Assembly: GCA_023053685.1 (NCBI GenBank)
Contig: JALIGW010000016.1
Span: 7,532,501-7,596,500 of the forward strand
Length of the DNA stretch: 64,000 bases
Reading direction: 5' to 3'
Source: Diadophis punctatus similis
Lineage: Eukaryota; Chordata; Lepidosauria; Squamata; Dipsadidae
Shown: positions 34,697 through 46,133 of the stretch, in pieces
Layout: every line of letters begins with the position of its first letter
Numbering within the stretch: position 1 is the stretch's first letter
The notes under the pieces: model-generated
The model's database searches: none
What the model was told of the DNA's origin: nothing
What the model saw: the letters and a program-made list of their open reading frames with translations, nothing else
Position numbers and translations under genes: made by a program

Positions 34697-35771
34697 CTCT
34701 AATCCCTCATCTACTCCTTTATATAGAGAAGTGTGCTGTGCTGTGCTATGCATGAACAATCACCATAATGAAATAAAATCAAAATGGAGCTCTACATTTC
34801 CTGGAGAGGAAAACCTGAGGTAAAGAACACTGATTCTGGGTCAATACAAACAGCAAAAAAAAAAAGAAAGTGACAAAACATGTTATGGGCACACCCTCAA
34901 AGTTGAGACCAATCCCAGGAATCTAACAGGGTGTGAGTATGTAGCACCTGGAGCTTGTGGTTCACTTAACTTTGTGTGAATTTCTTACACATAATGAAGT
35001 TTCAGAAGAACATCAAAAGGCATATTTAGTTACTACTGTTCTCATGGTGTATGATTCTCCGTTCCTCTGGTATTAATTCCAACGGAGCTTGGAGAAAAGT
35101 CAAATATGTGAACTTGGTTTTAACTTGTAGCATCTCTATAATTATGCCATGTTTGTTTCACCCTCAAAGGAGCTTCCGCTCTTGAGACTTCCGCTTTCTA
35201 GAACACAAAGAACTAGAAAATCCTCAAGCTGTTGTCCAAAAACTCAAACTAATTCAGTGTTTGTTTGTTTTTTTTAAAAAAAAGATGTCTGTGAATTAAA
35301 AAAGAAGCAACAAAAGAATACAGCAAACTTAACTCATAAGCAGGAATTAAACCAGGATTAACATAGACAAACAATCAAGCAGAAAACAATAATCAAGGAA
35401 TTACCAACTCAGACAAACAAGCAGTAAGCAACAGCCTAACCAAGTAAATTCCAAGGAAAAAAACCAACAATGATAGGGCAAACTACAGTATATAAACAGA
35501 GAGCAAACCTCCTCGCATCTAGCACTGAGGATGTTATCTAGCCAGGTAATGAAACATCTGCATGAAAACAATCAACTTCAAAGAGCACCAAGGACCCCCG
35601 CAATTTAACCTAGACTACATATAGTCCCTTCTGTTGGTAAACTTGACTGAGAATCTCTTATTGAGCTCCATAATGTCCAGTTCAATCTCTGATCGGTCTA
35701 TTTCTGCTTATATCAATCAAGCACATACTTGATAGACATACTTAAGACCTACCGATTTAAATATAAATGGA
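34697..35771. other. Intergenic DNA, no recognised gene
   Basis: A-rich in 35260-35500. No recognised feature. Confidence 0.45.
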
Positions 35772-35773
35772 TA

Positions 35774-35909
35774 CCCTGTTTCCCCCAAAATAAGACATCC
35801 CCTGATAATAAGCCCAATCGGGCTTTTGAGTGCATAGCAATAAGGCCAAGCACTTATTTCAGGGTTCAAAAAAATATAAGATGGGGTCTTATTTTCGGGG
35901 AAACACGGG
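35774..35909. mobile_element. TA-flanked MITE, GTTTCCCC..AAATAAGAC type
   Basis: Inverted ends CCCTGTTTCCCCCAAAATAA and TTATTTTCGGGGAAACACGGG, with TA on both sides (35772-35773 and 35910-35911), as for Tc1/mariner-type insertion. Confidence 0.85.
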
Positions 35910-36111
35910 TAGATGATTCAATGCACCCTAAATTCAGCTTCCGTTCACCCTGGGGGTCAATACACAATCCTTTGCTCATTTTCTATCATCAAAAAAGAAG
36001 AAAGAAAATTCTTTCTAAATTCTAGATTACTAAATACAAAGATTATTCAGCAACTTCTTGTATTTGTAATTATTGCACAAAGAGCAAGATATATAATGGG
36101 AATAAAGTATC

Positions 36112-36505
36112 CAGTATTTCTCAAACTTGGTGACTTTAAGTCATGTGAACTTCAATTCCCAGAATTCCAGTATTCCGGCTAGGGAATTCTGGGAGTTTAT
36201 TTATTTATTTATTTATTTATTGGTGAGACTTATATACCACCTCATAGTGCAAGCACTCTCTAAGCGGTTTACACCATTAAGCAATGTATATTTTATATTG
36301 CCCCCAACAATCTGGGTCCTCATTTTACCTACCTCTGAAGGATGGAAGGCTGAGTCAACCCTGAGCCGGTGAGATTTGAACAGCTGAACTGCTGATTACA
36401 GTCAGCTAAAGTAGTCTGCAGTACTGCACTCTAACTGCTGCGCCACCTCGGCTCATTTCAAATTTCAAATTGAAATGCACACATTTTAAAGTTTGAGAAA
36501 CTCTG
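36112..36505. mobile_element. Palindromic hAT-like MITE split by a SINE
   Basis: Left half CTCAAACTTGGTGACTTTAAG..GGAATTCTGGGAG; right half TGAAATGCACACATTTTAAAG and TTTGAGAAACTCTG. SINE sequence lies between. Confidence 0.82.
36196..36454 (-). mobile_element. tRNA-derived SINE with TTTA tail, nested
   Basis: (TTTA)n tail, then TGGTGAGACTTATATACC to CGCCACCTCGGCTC. The tail differs from the AATAGC-tailed copies, so it is a separate subfamily shared with 39321. Confidence 0.9.
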
Positions 36506-37727
36506 GAACTAAGAATCTAATGGTACATTTTCTTTAATGTTACAATGCTCTGATACAGCTTTACCCAATCTGGCCATTTAATTCTTGAAGAGGGACTTTG
36601 CAAATATATAAATATATATATAGTTTTCTTATGCTGTCTATGCTGTTTTATGTGTTTATATCTTTGTTACAGTACATTTCACTTTTTACTGACCACAGTA
36701 AAGCTCTACCTAAGACACACATAATAATTTAATAAATTAGCATTTTATTCTCAAACTAGTTTTATAATTTAGGCAATTTGTATTCTACCACTTGTAAGGT
36801 TTTGTAGTTTGAACCATACTACTTATTTCTATTAATCATTCAAAAATGCCTATGTATTTGAGCCTTACAATCTTTCCCCCCAGAATTTACAACATGCTAA
36901 TCAATGGCTATACTGTATGTAATAAAGATACTAATTCTAATATTCAAATTTAAATATGAAGACCATCAATGGCCTTGTTTGTATGGCAGCTTAAACTACA
37001 GTAAAAGCTATCTAAATTTTAGTTTAATATGTTGTGAACCCCTTCCATATGGCTCATTTTCTGGTTCAATTGTTATGAAAACCCATATGGTTGGGGTTAA
37101 CTGATTAAATCATAGTTAAAATAGGAAGCATTCATGTTTGTTTTAATTTCTTCTCTGCAAAGCCAAGGGCTTCTGAATTCTACACCCATAAGGAAACAAA
37201 TGTTTTTTCCCCCCTGGAATGGAAGTCAACCACAGTTTCCTTGTTTCAATATCCTCAATGAGAGCAATCTGATACCTGTAATGTACTAGTCATTGATTCA
37301 CTCAATTCCTTTGGGTCAGCAGCAGTTTGACCGTAGCTGTCTACTGCTAATTTGCAGGAGGGATACTGCAAGTGATTTTTTCTTAATGTAAATGTTCAAG
37401 CCACAAAGGTATGGTCTTCATTTTGTGTTGGAGAAGGAACCTTGTTTCTCCCTATCCTGGCAAAATAAACTAGCACGGGGTCTTGCAATATTGACAACTT
37501 TTGTCACAATTCCCTCCTTTTTACAGTTGGGCAGCAAAAATAAGCCTACCTTATTTTTCAAACAATTCATGGACTTCTGGCTGGTTTTTGTGATGAAGAT
37601 TGGTACCTTGAATCTCTTGTTTTACAACCATTATAACAAACTGATTCATGAAACTTTCCTTACCATAATCATCACAGAAGCAACTTGGTTTTAACTGATA
37701 ATTGTTATATCCAACCTTTTTTTATAA
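36506..37727. other. Intergenic DNA, no recognised gene
   Basis: AT-rich, no recognised exon. Confidence 0.45.
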
Positions 37728-37821
37728 CTATGGCAACTTCAACTCCCAATATTCTCCAGCCAGCATGTAGGAGAATTCTGGCAGTGACATCCATCCATCT
37801 TAAAGTTGCCAAGGTTGAGAA
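37728..37821. mobile_element. Partial palindromic hAT-like MITE
   Basis: GGCAACTTCAACTCCCAATATTC..GAATTCTGGCAG..CTTAAAGTTGCCAAGG. Lacks the left terminus. Confidence 0.72.
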
Positions 37822-37837
37822 GGATGTATTAGACTGG

Positions 37838-37980
37838 CAGGGGTCTGCAACCTTGGCAACTTTACGACTTGTGGACTTCAACTCCCAGAATTCCTCAGCC
37901 AGCGCATGCTGGCTGAGGAATTCTGGGAGTTGAAGTCCACAAGTCGTAAAGTTGCCAAGGTTGCAGAATGCAGACCCCTG
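37838..37980. mobile_element. Palindromic hAT-like MITE
   Basis: Arms nearly identical (CAGGGGTCTGCAACCTTGG..GCAGACCCCTG). TATTAGA occurs on both sides but is offset by TGG on the left, so the TSD is uncertain. Confidence 0.88.
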
Positions 37981-38924
37981 TATTAGAGGGATTCTGAAAC
38001 CCATTTTATACTGATATTCAAAACAAAACCTGAACCTCAGAATTCTATAGTTCTAAGATTATGTAAAGGCACCTTACATCAAATCTTAAATAGTGGAAAT
38101 AGTTCCCTCAAATCTAAGATATATTCTTAATGATTCTACAATCTTTTTAATAAATATTATCTTTTAACTGTTGTTTTATACCTCTTTATTTTTCATCTTA
38201 GAGTGCTCTCTACAAGATTTTTTTGCAAATCCATTAAAACAATCAACACAGGAAAAATAAGTACTTGCCAATCAGGGATAGAAACATATCAACAAAAGTC
38301 TAGGAAAGGAGCTGCAATTCCACATACAGCTACCAGAAAATGACTTCATTGAAACTTATTTTAAAGTAAGTAAATTGTGCAGAAAAATTGTAGACAGACA
38401 GGTGCTGGAGGTTATTTTTCCTCCTGGGGTAGAAGTTTTTCAATATTTTTAATTCTGTAGAAAGGATGTGGTCAGGTACAGATTGCAATATTTAGGAGTT
38501 TAAAAAAATAGTTACTTTATCACTATTTTTATGACACACAACCATTTTGGTGGAAAAAAACCAAACATTGCCATAGAAGTGCTGGATATGCACTTGCATT
38601 TAAAATCAGTACAAGACCTATTTTTCCCAACAACAAAAAACCAGTGAGATATGTTGGGCTTTTAATTAATTAATTAATTAAAAATTCACTCAGTGACTTT
38701 CCAAGGCTGATGGTAAACTAGAACTTGCGGTCCTGTTCCTAGTTCGACACCTAATTAGCTATACCATGTTGACTCTCATGGGTTGGTTTTTAAAATATAT
38801 ATCTGGTCATTTTAATGTGTTTGCATTTAAAAATTATATAATCCCTTATTTGAGAAACCACCTGGTGGGTATAAAACACTTGATAAGCAGCATAAATTTG
38901 GTTATCACCGTAGAAAACACCATG
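37981..38924. other. Intergenic DNA, no recognised gene
   Basis: A TTAATTAA repeat at 38663-38682. Otherwise nothing recognised. Confidence 0.45.
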
Positions 38925-38926
38925 TA

Positions 38927-39321
38927 CAATAGAAGCTCTGGTCACAACCATAATTCGTTCCATAACTTTGGTCGCAAACCGATTTGATCGTGACCCGAAC
39001 CTAATATTGGATTTATTTATTTAGCGTATGGCTGGTCACACACAATATTAAAACACTTCATTTTTACAAATTAAAAACAGTTAAAGCAGTAAGAAAAACC
39101 TAAAAAGGAAAACAGAAATAACATTTCAAAGCTTAATATCGACAACTAGGTAATGTTATTCGCGTCCGTGGCAATCTTCAAGTCATACGTGCCTCCTGGG
39201 TGGTGCTAAATGAGTAACAGACGGACTGGTAGCCAGACATCCACGAGGATCTCCTGGCTTCACACACAACCCCACGGTCCTTTTAAGAACCTCTTAAGTA
39301 CTAATATTGGAAATTTGGCGC

Positions 39322-39360
<39 letters not shown>

Positions 39361-39693
39361 TTAGTGACATTTATATACCGCCTCACAGTGCAAGCACTCT
39401 CTAAGCGGTTTACACCAGTAAGCAATGTATATTTACATTGCCCCCAACAATCTGGGTCCTCATTTTACCTACCTCGGAAGGATGGAAGGCTGAGTCAACC
39501 TTGAGCCAGTGAGATTTGAACTGCTGACCTGCGGATCAATGTCAGCTAAAGTGGCCTGCAGTACCTGCCTCTAACCGCTGCGCCACCTCGGCTCTTACAA
39601 AAAAAATGGCGCGGAAGGGGAAATCAGCTGTGAAAAATTTTTTTTTGTGGTCGGAACCTGATTTGGTCATGGTCAGAAGCGTTCGTGACCAGA
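38927..39693. mobile_element. TA-flanked DNA transposon, split by a SINE
   Basis: Ends CAATAGAAGCTCTGGTCAC and GTGACCAGAGGTTCTACTG with TA on both sides (38925-38926 and 39694-39695). Resembles a pogo/Tigger-type non-autonomous element. Nested SINE at 39321-39594. Confidence 0.82.
39321..39594 (-). mobile_element. tRNA-derived SINE with TTTA tail, nested
   Basis: (ATTT)n tail, TAGTGACATTTATATACCGCC through CGCCACCTCGGCTC. Same subfamily as 36196. Confidence 0.92.
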
Positions 39694-39699
39694 GGTTCT

Positions 39700-40790
39700 A
39701 CTGTATGTACAAAAACATTACGCAGAAGGTATTCGATGGGTGTCGCTTGGTTATCCTATTGTCCTGGAATTACAAGTTCAGTATGATATACAGGGGAGTG
39801 TTCTCTTTGATTTCAGAAAAGTTATGTGAAAAAAATTGAATTTCTTCCAAGTTGAAAGATAGGATAAAATATAAGAGTAATAGCAAGGAGTACAAAGGTA
39901 TGCACAAGCTGCTTGCTGTCATAGTACGAGAATGTTTAACTTGAAAACTCAGCTAAAATTGCTTTAAAATGAGATCTAATATTCCCTTAAATCAGCAATG
40001 AGTTTGAATGCGAGAAAGATAAGACAAACAAGAATATAAACTTAAGATTTCTGGCTCTACTTCTTTTCCTAGTCTCCCACACAGCATTACAGATGTTTCT
40101 TATTTAAAAAAAGCATTTTCTTTCTCCTCACATCACAAGTCTTGCAGAGCTTAACAGATGCCCCTTATTTCTGTAATTTTGCAGAAAGCAGTATCACACT
40201 GTAAAGTTAACAATCCAGCCAACAATCTTCATACAACATCAGCATAAGCCTCTTTATTTGTTCTAAAAGTGTGAATATGGATTTTTTTTAAAAAAAAGGA
40301 TGAAAGTTTTAAACTGAAAAGTTCATTCTAATCAATAGTTTTGAAATATTTAAATTAAAAATACCGGGAATGGAAGACTAAGTTTATTTTACATAGGAAC
40401 ATATAAATTCTGATTTGTCATTGGTGAAAGGAGCTTTATTTATTCAAATTTGTTATAGCCACCCAAGTTTGACTGACTCATAATTACAATTTATTTAACC
40501 ATGGTTTATTGAATAAACTACAATTGGATTCTACCTGAAGGTAAAGCAAACCATGATTTGCAAGCCATAATGGCTAGATTTGCACAACAAACTTTGTCAG
40601 AACAGAAAAAAATTGTATTATATGTAAGTCTGGTCAATATATTTTTCCATTTTATTTGCTTCTGTGGCAACTTCTTTATTTCACCTTAAATACTCACTGC
40701 ACTTTTTGGAGATGCATGATTTCAGGCTATGTATCTTGATAAATCTCAAAGCTGTAGGCTAGACGGAAATCATACATATACATGCCACAG
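39700..40790. other. Intergenic DNA, no recognised gene
   Basis: No recognised feature. Confidence 0.45.
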
Positions 40791-40797
40791 ACAGGAG

Positions 40798-40872
40798 CTT
40801 GTTTGGCATAGTGCTTAAGGCATCAAGGTAATAAGCGGGAGACTTTGAAGTTCTAGTCCTACCTTAGGTACA
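40798..40872 (+). mobile_element. SINE fragment, second tRNA-derived family
   Basis: GTTTGGCATAGTGCTTAAGG and GAAGTTCTAGTCCTACCTTA match the head of the longer copy at 45102. Confidence 0.65.
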
Positions 40873-40954
40873 AAGCATATACAGGTATCTCCCAGAAGAA
40901 GCTTGCTCACAAACTTGCTAAAGACATTTTGGTCTAGCATGTTGTGTAAATCCT

Positions 40955-41038
40955 CAGGAGTCTCCAACCTTGGTAACTTTAAGAATTCTGGGAGTTGAAA
41001 TCCACAAGTCTTAAAGTTGCCAAGGTTGGAGACCCCTG
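40955..41038. mobile_element. Palindromic hAT-like MITE, internally deleted
   Basis: CAGGAGTCTCCAACCTTGG..GTTGGAGACCCCTG; most of the left inner arm is missing, no clear TSD. Confidence 0.8.
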
Positions 41039-41292
41039 AAAGTTCACTGTTCAATATTTTGCGACAAACAATTTCATAAAGCATTCAAGTCCAGGTAATT
41101 TCCAGCACAGTATAGTTAAAATAGTCAAGATGGAGGCTGCAACGGTGTGATCAGATTTCAGCCTTTTTATTTGCATTGTGAAATGGGCAAAAGTTCAATT
41201 TAATGTTGTGGGCATCATTTTGACTGTTTTGACCATATCCTGGGGATCCTGGGGATCCCCCCATTCTATCCAAATGCTTCCTAGCACCATCA

Positions 41293-41506
41293 AATAGCAA
41301 TAGCACTTAGACTTATATACCGCTTCATAGTGCTTTACAGCCCTCTCTAAGCAGTTTACAGAGTTCAGCATATTGCCCCCAACAATCTGGGTCCTCATTT
41401 TACCCACCTCGGAAGGATGGAAGGCTGAGTCAACCTTGAGCCGGTGACTAGCAGTCAGCTGAAATAGGCTGCAATGCTGCTTTTAACCACTGCGCCACCT
41501 CGGCTC
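41293..41506 (-). mobile_element. tRNA-derived SINE with internal deletion
   Basis: AATAGC-tailed subfamily; a part between GAGCCGGTGA and CTAGCAGTCAGC is missing. Confidence 0.92.
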
Positions 41507-41507
41507 C

Positions 41508-42389
41508 TTGTAATGTCTGTGGCCAATTCTCCACATTATAGTAAGCCATACTATAACGTGGCTGTATTTTAGCTTGTGGACATGAATCTAAGCCATTCTG
41601 CCTCAGGGCTTTAATTCAAAATTAAAAGTAGCTGAGGTGCTCCTTTCTTTTAAAGAAAATCGCAGGAGGATTGGTAGGGAAGTATGGGTTACCGGATATT
41701 TGTTCTTTGCGTCCCTCATAAAATGCCAAGCAGAGAAAGAATAACATTTATAAAAGCTTTGCCTGGAAATACAACTCCAGACCTATTATGTATTATGAGG
41801 TCGTCTGGATGTGGCGAAGTATTCAATAAATGCTTTGCCTGGAAGCATCTTTTTCTCTCTCTCTCCTGTTTTGGACTGGAGCAGATCTGCATTTCCAAGC
41901 ATGCTGTACTTGTTTGGAGTAAGACCCAGTGACCTGAGTTTAAACGGCCTTCTTAGGAAACTGATACAAGATCTGGCTTGTTCCTGGTTGCCTTCTCCAC
42001 TTCAGTTTCACAATCGAGAGTTGCCAAGCTTGCAACGAGCTTTTCTCCTTGTGCCCTTAGCAATTTCATGGGGTCTGACAAAATATTTTTAGTTTTGATC
42101 GATTCCAGATTAAACACGATTGAATCAATTCGATATATGGTACAATAATATATTACTTTAAAAAACGTGCCCCGTTAGTAGGGAGCGGAGGAGGAAGGGA
42201 TTATGGAAGAGCGGTTGTTTTAGTAATATTATCAAATGAAGGGGTAGGCTTTTTTTTAATTTGCAAAGGGCTTCTTCGGTCGCAGTCCAGGAAATCCAAA
42301 GACTCGATAATCAGGGATAAAAAAATATAAATATGAAGATGAAGATATCCCTTCGTTTCCTCTGAAATACAAAAGTCAAACAAGACGAC
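41508..42389. other. Upstream flank of the ARHGAP20 promoter
   Basis: No gene recognised. Rising GC content towards 42390. Confidence 0.5.
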
Positions 42390-42737
42390 CGCGCCCACCC
42401 CCCACCTCGGAATTCTGCAGTCTCGTTTGTGGGCGGGGCTAAGGGTGCGATTAAAATAAGAGGCGGGGCTACAAAGCATGCCGGCAGGGCTAGATTCCCC
42501 TCCGCAGGAGAAGGGGTGGGGCCTGTGCCTCGGCTTCCATTTCTGGGTGGAGCCTCGCCGCAAAACTCGGGTAGTGTTGGCCTCTAGGTGGGCGGGGCCA
42601 GTCGTGCCGCTGTCTGCCGCACTCGCTTTTTGCCTCTCGTTGCGCTGAATCCGCTGTTGGCGCCGGCAGTTTCTGCGGCGGCGGCGGCGCTGCTTATTTG
42701 CGCGCTTTTCCGTTGCGCTGCTGCCTTTAATTCTCCA

Positions 42738-42836
42738 ATGAGAGCCGCCCGGAGAGGTTCCGAGGAGGGCTGCTTCTTTTTGCCCGGGATCGAGGACCAG
42801 CCTGGGATGACCTCAGGCTTGCTTTGGGCTGTTTGA
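42738..42836 (+). promoter_or_regulatory. Upstream ORF in the ARHGAP20 5' leader
   Basis: ATG at 42738 opens a 32-codon frame (starts MRAARRGSEEG, ends SGLLWAV, TGA at 42834-42836) that stops 26 bases before the main ATG. If the transcript starts upstream of 42738 it could reduce translation of the main ORF or require reinitiation. The ATG context is weak (C at -3). There is no evidence that the peptide itself matters. Confidence 0.45.
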
Positions 42837-42862
42837 GCAGCGCGGCGGTCAAAGGGAATCTA

Positions 42863-42961
42863 ATGGAAGCGATGTCCCCGCAACAGGATCACGTCGGCCA
42901 GGGGCGATCTTCCTCCCTGACCGGGGGGAATCGCAGCTCCGCCGCTCCGGAGGGCAAAAAG
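42863..42961 (+). CDS. ARHGAP20: ARHGAP20 coding exon 1 (N-terminus, partial gene)
   Basis: First coding exon of Rho GTPase-activating protein 20, a cytoplasmic RhoGAP with PH and Ras-association domains that links Rap1 signalling to Rho inactivation (family knowledge). The 33 codons begin MEAMSPQQ and continue with GRSSSLTG and end EGKK; I recognise MEAMSPQQ, GRSSSLTG and a lysine-rich end as the start of vertebrate ARHGAP20. The exon ends AAG|GTGAGA, a good donor, in phase 0. The start is the first in-frame ATG of this pattern; it has C at -3 and G at +4, while Met4 (42872) has G at -3 and could also be used. The domains are encoded downstream, outside the window. The exon sits in a CpG island, and a short upstream ORF stops 26 bases before it. 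Identification rests on remembered family sequence and on exon 2 continuing the match. Confidence 0.87.
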
Positions 42962-43157
42962 GTGAGAGCTCCGACCGCCGCGTTCCCCGGTGCAGAATCG
43001 CCAACGGGGGGGGGGGGGAATAGGAAAGCCGGCTCCTTTCCTTAAGGCAAACGGGGCGGGGAGGCAGCAGGCTTGCGCGGTTTCCTCCCCTGCCCGATCC
43101 TTGCAGGTGGATGACCCTCCGTTGCTCGTTTCCTCGGAAGTCAGGCCGGTTGATTCC

Positions 43158-43392
43158 AATAGCAATAGCACTTAGACTTATATACCGCTTCATAGTGCTT
43201 TACAGCCCTCTCTAAGCGGTTTACAGAGTTCAGCATATTGCCCCCAACAATCTGGGTCCTCATTTTACCCACCTCGGAAGGATGGAAGGCTGAGTCAACC
43301 TTGAGCCGGTGAGATTTGAACAGCTGAACTGCTGAACTAGCAATCAGCTGAAGGTTGCAGTGCTGCTTTTAACCACTGCACCACCTCGGCTC
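43158..43392 (-). mobile_element. tRNA-derived SINE inside the CpG island
   Basis: AATAGC-tailed, little diverged. Starts 197 bases after the exon 1 donor. Shares CTGAACTAGCAATCAGC and GCTTTTAACCACTG with the copy at 45402, so both belong to one subfamily. Confidence 0.94.
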
Positions 43393-44186
43393 CTTTTGCA
43401 ACCTTTTCCCACGCCCGGGGGCTGGTGGTCGTGCAGCCCCAGAACCTGAAAGCCTTGGCGGCTTGGCTTAACTGAGACCGGCGGGATTCCCTTCAGGATA
43501 AAGGCTGGCTCTGCAGTCTGTTAAAAGGAAAAAAGGTGGATTTTTTTGGGTAGGGGGGTTTCCCCGTGTCTCCCCTCCCTCTTTCCCCTTCTGCCTTCCC
43601 TCGGGGTTTCTCTCCCCGCCGCTTATTCCCCGGGCGGTTTATATCCCCCTTTTCCTGAATGGAGTCGTTTGCCTCCGCGTCTTGCGGGGGGGGGGAATGA
43701 AACGTGAGAAGGCGACCCTATGAAGATCGCCCATCCCGGCTCTGCGCGGGAACCTTTCCCTCAGACTGCTGCCGGCGTCACCTCGGAGGGGGAACGCGCG
43801 CCGGGCCCGCGGCGTTCGTTCCTCCTCCGAGGACTTTCAGCCGTTGGTCACTGTGAGTCGTGACTCGGAGGAGCTCGCCCGCCCGCCCACAGCTGAGCCC
43901 CGATCTCCAGCGCGCTTGTGCCCGCAATACGCCGCCTCCTTTCAAAGAACCCTCAGAGAACCCTCCGCGTGGTTGGAAGGGGAGGTGCATTATTTCCCCC
44001 CCTCCCCTCAGCTTCTTTCCAGCGGGCGGGTTTGACACCCCCCCCCCCTGCCCGGGTTCTCTTGGCTCGCGGGTGCCTGCACTTGACCGACCGGGGATGG
44101 ATGGAGGCGAGCGCACTGAGTGACGATGCGCTCTTGCAGCCGCGCGGGGAGCGCGCTCGTGGCTTATAAATATTACCTTTCTGAGT

Positions 44187-44285
44187 GAGTGTATGTGTGT
44201 ATGTGTGCGCGCGCGTGCGTATGTATGCATGCATGCATGCATGTATGTATGTATGTATGTATGTATGTATGTATGTATGTATGTG
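44187..44285 (+). repeat. (TG)n/(ATGC)n/(ATGT)n microsatellite
   Basis: TGTGTGCGCGCGCGTGCG then ATGCATGC and a long ATGT run at the edge of the CpG island. Confidence 0.96.
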
Positions 44286-44290
44286 AGTCC

Positions 44291-44751
44291 GCGGTCCACT
44301 AACTTGAAGATGGTCTCATCCCAAGGACCGGGTGCTCTGCTGGCATCGCCTTTGGAATAACAGGAGCCGCGTCTCCCTCTGTGCTTTTTCAGTGGAAGAG
44401 GCGTAAATCCGAGAAAGGTTGGCACCTCGTTTCGGTTTGAGTGGTTTCCTCCCCTGAAAGGGTTCCTGTTGGATATCTAATTCTGAGGTGTTTTTCCCCC
44501 CCTTCTAAGCTGCAAGGCCTGGGTAGGAACTTGAACGGTGAGACTTAAACGGCTGAATTCAGAGGCATGGGGTGATGCTAATGGGGAGGGTCCCAGTGCT
44601 TTCTATACTTTCCTCCTGCCTTGAAAATAACTTTACATAAGGGAGGCTAGTGTTGATATTCCCAAATTAGATTTGGGGAGAGAGAGAAAAAGACTGGGGT
44701 GAGAACTCTGAGCGTAAGGCAACCAATAAGTGTGTTACTGTGAGTTATTTG

Positions 44752-44788
<37 letters not shown>

Positions 44789-45101
44789 GTTCTTTTGTAC
44801 TAGATTCCAACAGCCGAGGAATTCTAGAGATGTACAAACAGGATAATCGGGATGTTATCTTTTCTTTCTATATTTGTTTTCCCCTGACAGCAACTAGATT
44901 ATGACACATGCCGGACCTGGAGCTGCTTTTCAATATTACTTTATTTAGGAGTATATCATGTTGCATTTCGAAACAGTTTTCTTAAGAGTGGTGTGTAGAG
45001 AACTAACACAATTTTGTAATGTCGAACAATCTGGTTCAGAACTGGCTTGTTTTGGCCAGACTTGCGTTGTTCTAAATATTGCATTTTTTTCTTCTCTTTG
45101 C
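44291..45101. other. Intron 1 sequence, no recognised feature apart from a TG repeat
   Basis: A (TG)n tract occupies 44754-44787. No exon recognised. Confidence 0.5.
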
Positions 45102-45330
45102 CAGTTTGGTCTTGTGGTTAAAGGCTCCAAGCTTAGAAACTGGGAGACCATGAGTTGTAGTTCTCTCTTAGGCATGAAAGCCAGCTGGGTAATTTTGGCC
45201 CAGTTACACTCTTTCAGCCCTACCCACCTCATAAGGTTGTTTGCTGGGAAAATAGGAGGACGAAGGAGTATTATGTATGTTTGTCTCCCTGGGTTATTTA
45301 TGAAATAATAAAGGTGGGATATAAATAAAT
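45102..45330 (+). mobile_element. tRNA-derived SINE, second family
   Basis: AGTTTGGTCTTGTGGTTAAAG head, GCATGAAAGCCAGCTGGGTA middle, and AATAATAAAGGTGGGATAT tail, a squamate SINE pattern distinct from the AATAGC family. Confidence 0.75.
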
Positions 45331-45401
45331 TTTGTGACCACTGGTGATGTTCAATTCCAACTGGATTTATGCAATTCTTGTTCTTCTTCTTGTCTTTCTC
45401 T

Positions 45402-45642
45402 ATAGCAATAGCAATAGCACTTAGATTTACATACCGCTTCATAGTGCTTTACAGCCCTCTCTAAGCAGTTTACAGAGTTCAGCATATTGCCCCCAACAAT
45501 CTGAGTCCTCATTTTACCCACCTCGGAAGGATGGAAGGCTGAGTCAACCTTGAGCCTGGTGAGATTTGAACAGCTGAACTGCTGAACTAGCAATCAGCTG
45601 AAGGTCGCAGTGCTGCTTTTAACCACTGTACCACCTCGGCTC
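45402..45642 (-). mobile_element. tRNA-derived SINE
   Basis: AATAGC-tailed; same subfamily as 43158-43392. Confidence 0.93.
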
Positions 45643-45644
45643 CT

Positions 45645-46125
45645 AAACCTTAAGATTCTCTCCAGCCTTCCACAATCTTTCTTTTAGGTGTGGAAGATGC
45701 TTGTTTGGACTGTTTAAGGATGCACACTCAAAGAATGAGTTTCTTCATAGTATATAGCTTAGTTGTTTGTAGTGGCTAGTTGTTCTTACACTTGGAGCTA
45801 GTCATTCTTTCAAATTTTTTTCACATTCTTGTACATATTTTTAGCTTGGCATCCAAGACAATGAATGGCTTGTCCCTGTCAGAAACCTTAGAGATCAGCT
45901 CTCTTCTACAGACCTGTGTATCCATTTATGAAATCTGGATGACTTTTTCTCTTGTAGATATAAATAGAAATGGGTCTGAGACCATACTTGTTATACAATC
46001 TGTTCTGTGGGCTTCTGTCATATTTATTGATTGCAAAAACCTTTACAACAATTAGAATGCAGATAAATGAGTTCTTTTTAAAAAGTATTTCCAGATCGCC
46101 AGTTTTCTGACTCCAAAGTCACTTA
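45645..46125. other. Intron 1 sequence, no recognised feature
   Basis: One 91-codon open frame (45780-46055) without recognisable domain. Confidence 0.45.
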
Positions 46126-46133
46126 TTCTAGAA

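Larger units (their letters stand above)
42390..44170. promoter_or_regulatory. ARHGAP20: CpG island and promoter region of ARHGAP20
   Basis: A GC- and CpG-rich block in otherwise AT-rich DNA. It carries GC boxes (GGGCGGGGCT at 42431-42440, AGGCGGGGCT at 42461-42470, GGGCGGGGCC ending near 42599) and a (GCG)n run at about 42675-42690. No convincing TATA box is placed before the leader, which fits a dispersed CpG-island promoter. The transcription start is probably between about 42600 and 42740 but cannot be fixed by eye. The island continues past exon 1, is interrupted by a SINE at 43158-43392, and resumes to about 44170, where a CpG-containing TG/ATGT repeat begins. Bidirectional transcription is possible, but no divergent gene was recognised. 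Confidence 0.78.

Noticed and set aside
42588..42836. N-terminal extension or separate 82-residue protein upstream of ARHGAP20
   Set aside because: The frame is not continuous with the ARHGAP20 frame and ends in TGA before the recognised start. Best read as 5' leader.
43778..44425. 215-codon minus-strand open frame
   Set aside because: Lies in CpG-island DNA and translates the ATGT repeat as THIYTYIH runs. Stops are depleted by GC content.
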